DNA from: Xanthobacter sp. NM-59
Lineage (GTDB): Bacteria > Pseudomonadota > Alphaproteobacteria > Rhizobiales > Xanthobacteraceae
Assembly (NCBI RefSeq): GCF_021401125.1
Contig: NZ_JACBFQ010000008.1
Coordinates: 124,001 to 188,000 of the forward strand
Direction: 5' to 3'
DNA length: 64,000 nt
Both the position numbers and the translations under genes were made by a program. A model generated the notes under the pieces. The model worked only from the letters and a program-made list of their open reading frames with translations. It ran no database searches and was not told the origin of the DNA. Positions 62,543 through 64,000 of the stretch are shown here, piece after piece. Numbering within the stretch: position 1 is the stretch's first letter; each line of letters opens with the position of its first letter.

Positions 62543-63589
62543 TCAGAACGCCGCGCGCACCGCGGCCACCAGCGCGTCCACATGGGCGAGCGGGGTTTCG
62601 GGGCGGATGCCGTGGCCGAGATTGAAGATGTGACGGCAGCCGGCAAAATCCGCGCGGATCCGCCGGACTTCATCCTCCAGGGCCGCGCCGCCGGCGATCA
62701 GGCGCAGCGGGTCCAGATTGCCTTGCAGTGCCACGCGGGCGCCGAGCCGAGCGCGGGCGGCAGAGCGATCCGCGGTCCAGTCGAGCCCCACGGCGGTGAT
62801 ACCCACCTGGGCAAGGCGTTCCAGGGCTTCCATGCTGGCGCCCTTGGGGAAGGCGATGACCCGCACATGGGGGTGCTCCGCCTTCAGCCCTTCAACGATG
62901 CGCTTCAGCGGCTCCACGCACCACAGCTCGAAGGAGAGGGGATCGAGCACGCCGGACCAGGTGTCGAAAATCTGCACCGCGTCGGCACCCGCGCGCACCT
63001 GAGCCGACAGATGGGTGATGGACGCTTCCACCAGCCGGTCGATGAGCGCCTGGAACACCGCCGGCTCGCGCAGCGCCAATAGCCGGGCCGGCGCCTGGTC
63101 GGCAGTGCCCTGCCCCGCCACCATGTAGGTGGCCACCGTCCATGGCGCGCCGCAGAAGCCGATCAGCGCCACTTCCAGAGGGAGCTCGGCGCGCACCGCC
63201 GCGACCGCTTCGTAGACCGGCTCGGTCCGCGCGGGGTCGAGCCGATCGGGCAAGGCGGCAATGCGCGCGGCATTGTCCACCGGCTCCAGGCGCGGCCCCT
63301 CTCCGGCGGTAAAGGTGAGGCCGACGCCGAGCGCGTGGGGCACCACCAGAATGTCCGAAAAGATGATGGCCGCGTCGAAACCGTAGCGGCGGATGGGCTG
63401 GAGCGTCACCTCGGCGGCGAGCTTGGGCGTGTAGCACAGGGTGAGGAAGTCCCCGGCTATGGCCCGCACCTCGCGATATTCGGGAAGGTAGCGGCCGGCC
63501 TGTCGCATCATCCAGAGCGGAGGCGGGTTCAGCGGAGTTCCGTCCAGGACGGCGAGAAAGGGCGATCGCGTCGCCGGAGAGCGGCTCAT
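62543..63589 (-). CDS. hemE: Uroporphyrinogen decarboxylase
   Basis: A 348-residue HemE, which converts uroporphyrinogen III to coproporphyrinogen III in haem synthesis. The family signature [20 protein letters not shown] is near the start with its two essential arginines. Further marks: [14 protein letters not shown] (the aspartate of the active site), [14 protein letters not shown] and [20 protein letters not shown]. In several alphaproteobacteria hemE borders the chromosomal origin and its promoter lies in it; the same arrangement is seen here. Confidence 0.97.
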   Translation of the reverse strand: MSRSPATRSPFLAVLDGTPLNPPPLWMMRQAGRYLPEYREVRAIAGDFLTLCYTPKLAAEVTLQPIRRYGFDAAIIFSDILVVPHALGVGLTFTAGEGPRLEPVDNAARIAALPDRLDPARTEPVYEAVAAVRAELPLEVALIGFCGAPWTVATYMVAGQGTADQAPARLLALREPAVFQALIDRLVEASITHLSAQVRAGADAVQIFDTWSGVLDPLSFELWCVEPLKRIVEGLKAEHPHVRVIAFPKGASMEALERLAQVGITAVGLDWTADRSAARARLGARVALQGNLDPLRLIAGGAALEDEVRRIRADFAGCRHIFNLGHGIRPETPLAHVDALVAAVRAAF

Positions 63590-63608
63590 CCCATGCCTAC
63601 AATCAATG

Positions 63609-63643
63609 AGAGTCTTATTTAAAGAGAGAGTCTTTAGAGTCTT
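63609..63643 (+). repeat. Three AGAGTCTT repeats in the AT-rich part of the origin
   Basis: AGAGTCTT occurs at 63609, 63627 and 63636, spaced 18 and 9 bases apart. Each copy contains a GAGTC (GANTC) site for CcrM methylation. They lie in the most AT-rich part of the putative origin, next to hemE. Confidence 0.8.
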
Positions 63644-63656
63644 TACGGTTGATTAA
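63642..63656 (+). promoter_or_regulatory. CtrA box (one mismatch)
   Basis: TTTA-CGGTTGA-TTAA differs from the CtrA consensus TTAA-N7-TTAA at one base and has the exact seven-base spacing. It lies inside the putative origin, 53 bases upstream of the hemE start on the opposite strand, so it could also control hemE. Confidence 0.6.
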
Positions 63657-63745
63657 CCAGTCGCAGCGCCATCGACAACCAATCCACACGCCATCCCGAT
63701 TCAGATACCGCATTTGCCGCACCCGCGAGGGCCGGCGGAGGCCGG

Positions 63746-63760
63746 TTAACAAAGGATTAA
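63746..63760 (+). promoter_or_regulatory. CtrA box (full consensus)
   Basis: TTAA-CAAAGGA-TTAA matches the CtrA binding consensus TTAA-N7-TTAA exactly. It lies centrally in the hemE to DUF299 space, 18 bases before the DnaA-box-like ATATTCACA, as expected for a CtrA-repressed origin. Confidence 0.75.
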
Positions 63761-63925
63761 CGCGGGAGGTGGCATGAGATATTCACATTGGCCCACAGGA
63801 GGGGTTCTGAATCTCTCCTTTCGAGTCGAAATGTGGATGGCGATGCCCCCTTTCCCCAGGCCGATCTTGCGTCGGCGAAGGGAGCGTGCCTTCTTCAACA
63901 GCCTTCCACAGCGGTGGTGGATAAA

Positions 63926-64000
63926 GTGACGCCCACGAGAGCTCCGAGCGAAAGCTATTTTCACCTGCATCTGGTGTCCGACGCGACGGGCGAGACCCTC
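63926..64000 (+). CDS. PEP synthase / pyruvate,phosphate dikinase regulatory protein (DUF299), N-terminal fragment
   Basis: The last 75 bases encode the start of a DUF299 protein (SYFHLHLVSDATGETL), a bifunctional kinase/pyrophosphorylase that controls PPDK or PEP synthase. GTG 63926 is taken; in-frame GTG codons at 63917 and 63914 are alternatives. The gene runs off the window. It is the homologue of Rickettsia RP001, which borders the origin there, and is divergent from hemE. Confidence 0.85.
   Translation, partial: MTPTRAPSESYFHLHLVSDATGETL

Larger units (their letters stand above)
63590..63925. other. Putative chromosomal replication origin (oriC)
   Basis: This 336-base space between divergent hemE and the DUF299 gene has the gene context of the Caulobacter and Rickettsia origins. 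It holds a full CtrA box and a near-consensus one, and DnaA-box-like 9-mers: ATATTCACA (63779), CAATCCACA (63680), TGTGGATGG (63832, other strand) and GGTGGATAA (63916, reading TTATCCACC). A TCCCCA element lies at 63853, and six GANTC sites are present (63610, 63628, 63637, 63698, 63809, 63823). An AT-rich part with AGAGTCTT repeats (63605-63660) could be the unwinding element. Location and motifs are seen; function is inferred. Confidence 0.75.

Overview
The window is very GC-rich, densely packed DNA from an alphaproteobacterium, most likely of the order Hyphomicrobiales (Rhizobiales). A Xanthobacteraceae-like genome is my best guess, inferred from gene content and order only. The main evidence is the hemE-hemJ-rho block next to a DUF299 (PEP synthase/PPDK regulator) gene, the Mur/Fur-rimI-tsaB-plsC and miaB-phoH-ybeY-corC-lnt-xre-metK-trmB sets, and full and near CtrA boxes with GANTC sites at the right end.

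Layout. (1) 1-1070: a truncated 7TMR-DISM-type membrane sensor. (2) 1335-6236: a tightly coupled plus-strand operon encoding a thermostable-haemolysin-family protein, an AMP-forming ligase, a haem-oxygenase-like diiron oxidase (HDO), an SDR, an exported TPR protein and a SAM methyltransferase. It looks like an uncharacterised biosynthetic pathway and is followed by a convergent two-component system (6243-8272). (3) 8576-26601: an exported peptidoglycan-binding protein, then a ten-gene, roughly 16.6 kb run centred on SrfB (actin/Hsp70-fold) and SrfC (P-loop) homologues. Around these lie three single-pass membrane proteins (trypsin-like, DUF2135 and Sel1-like outer domains), a vWA protein, a LolD/MacB-type ATPase with an FtsX-type permease, an FGE/sulfatase-modifying-like protein and a PAN/Apple protein. 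This is the most striking system in the window.

(4) 26970-27045: tRNA-Lys(CTT). (5) 27369-33350: an SDR, fabI, a MaoC-phosphotransacylase fusion, acetate kinase and both subunits of a 3-oxoacid CoA-transferase, a short-chain acyl/ketone-body module. (6) 33360-34983: an orphan PD-(D/E)XK protein and a small hypothetical. (7) 35067-42582: a MoxR/Bat (vWA) envelope-stress operon on the minus strand. (8) 43412-47084: a DUF2778 (Tlde1-like) membrane protein, a PadR regulator with two visible operator palindromes, and cobT. (9) 47248-63589: housekeeping genes. (10) 63590-63925: the putative chromosomal replication origin between hemE and the DUF299 gene, whose first codons end the window.

Functional coherence. 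In block 3 the cytosolic NTPases SrfB and SrfC probably act with the three membrane adaptors, and the transporter, vWA, FGE-like and PAN proteins probably form the extracytoplasmic part, judging from unbroken translational coupling. The role is unknown. Block 2 reads as acyl activation, acyl transfer, diiron oxidation, reduction and methylation, but the substrate cannot be told from sequence.
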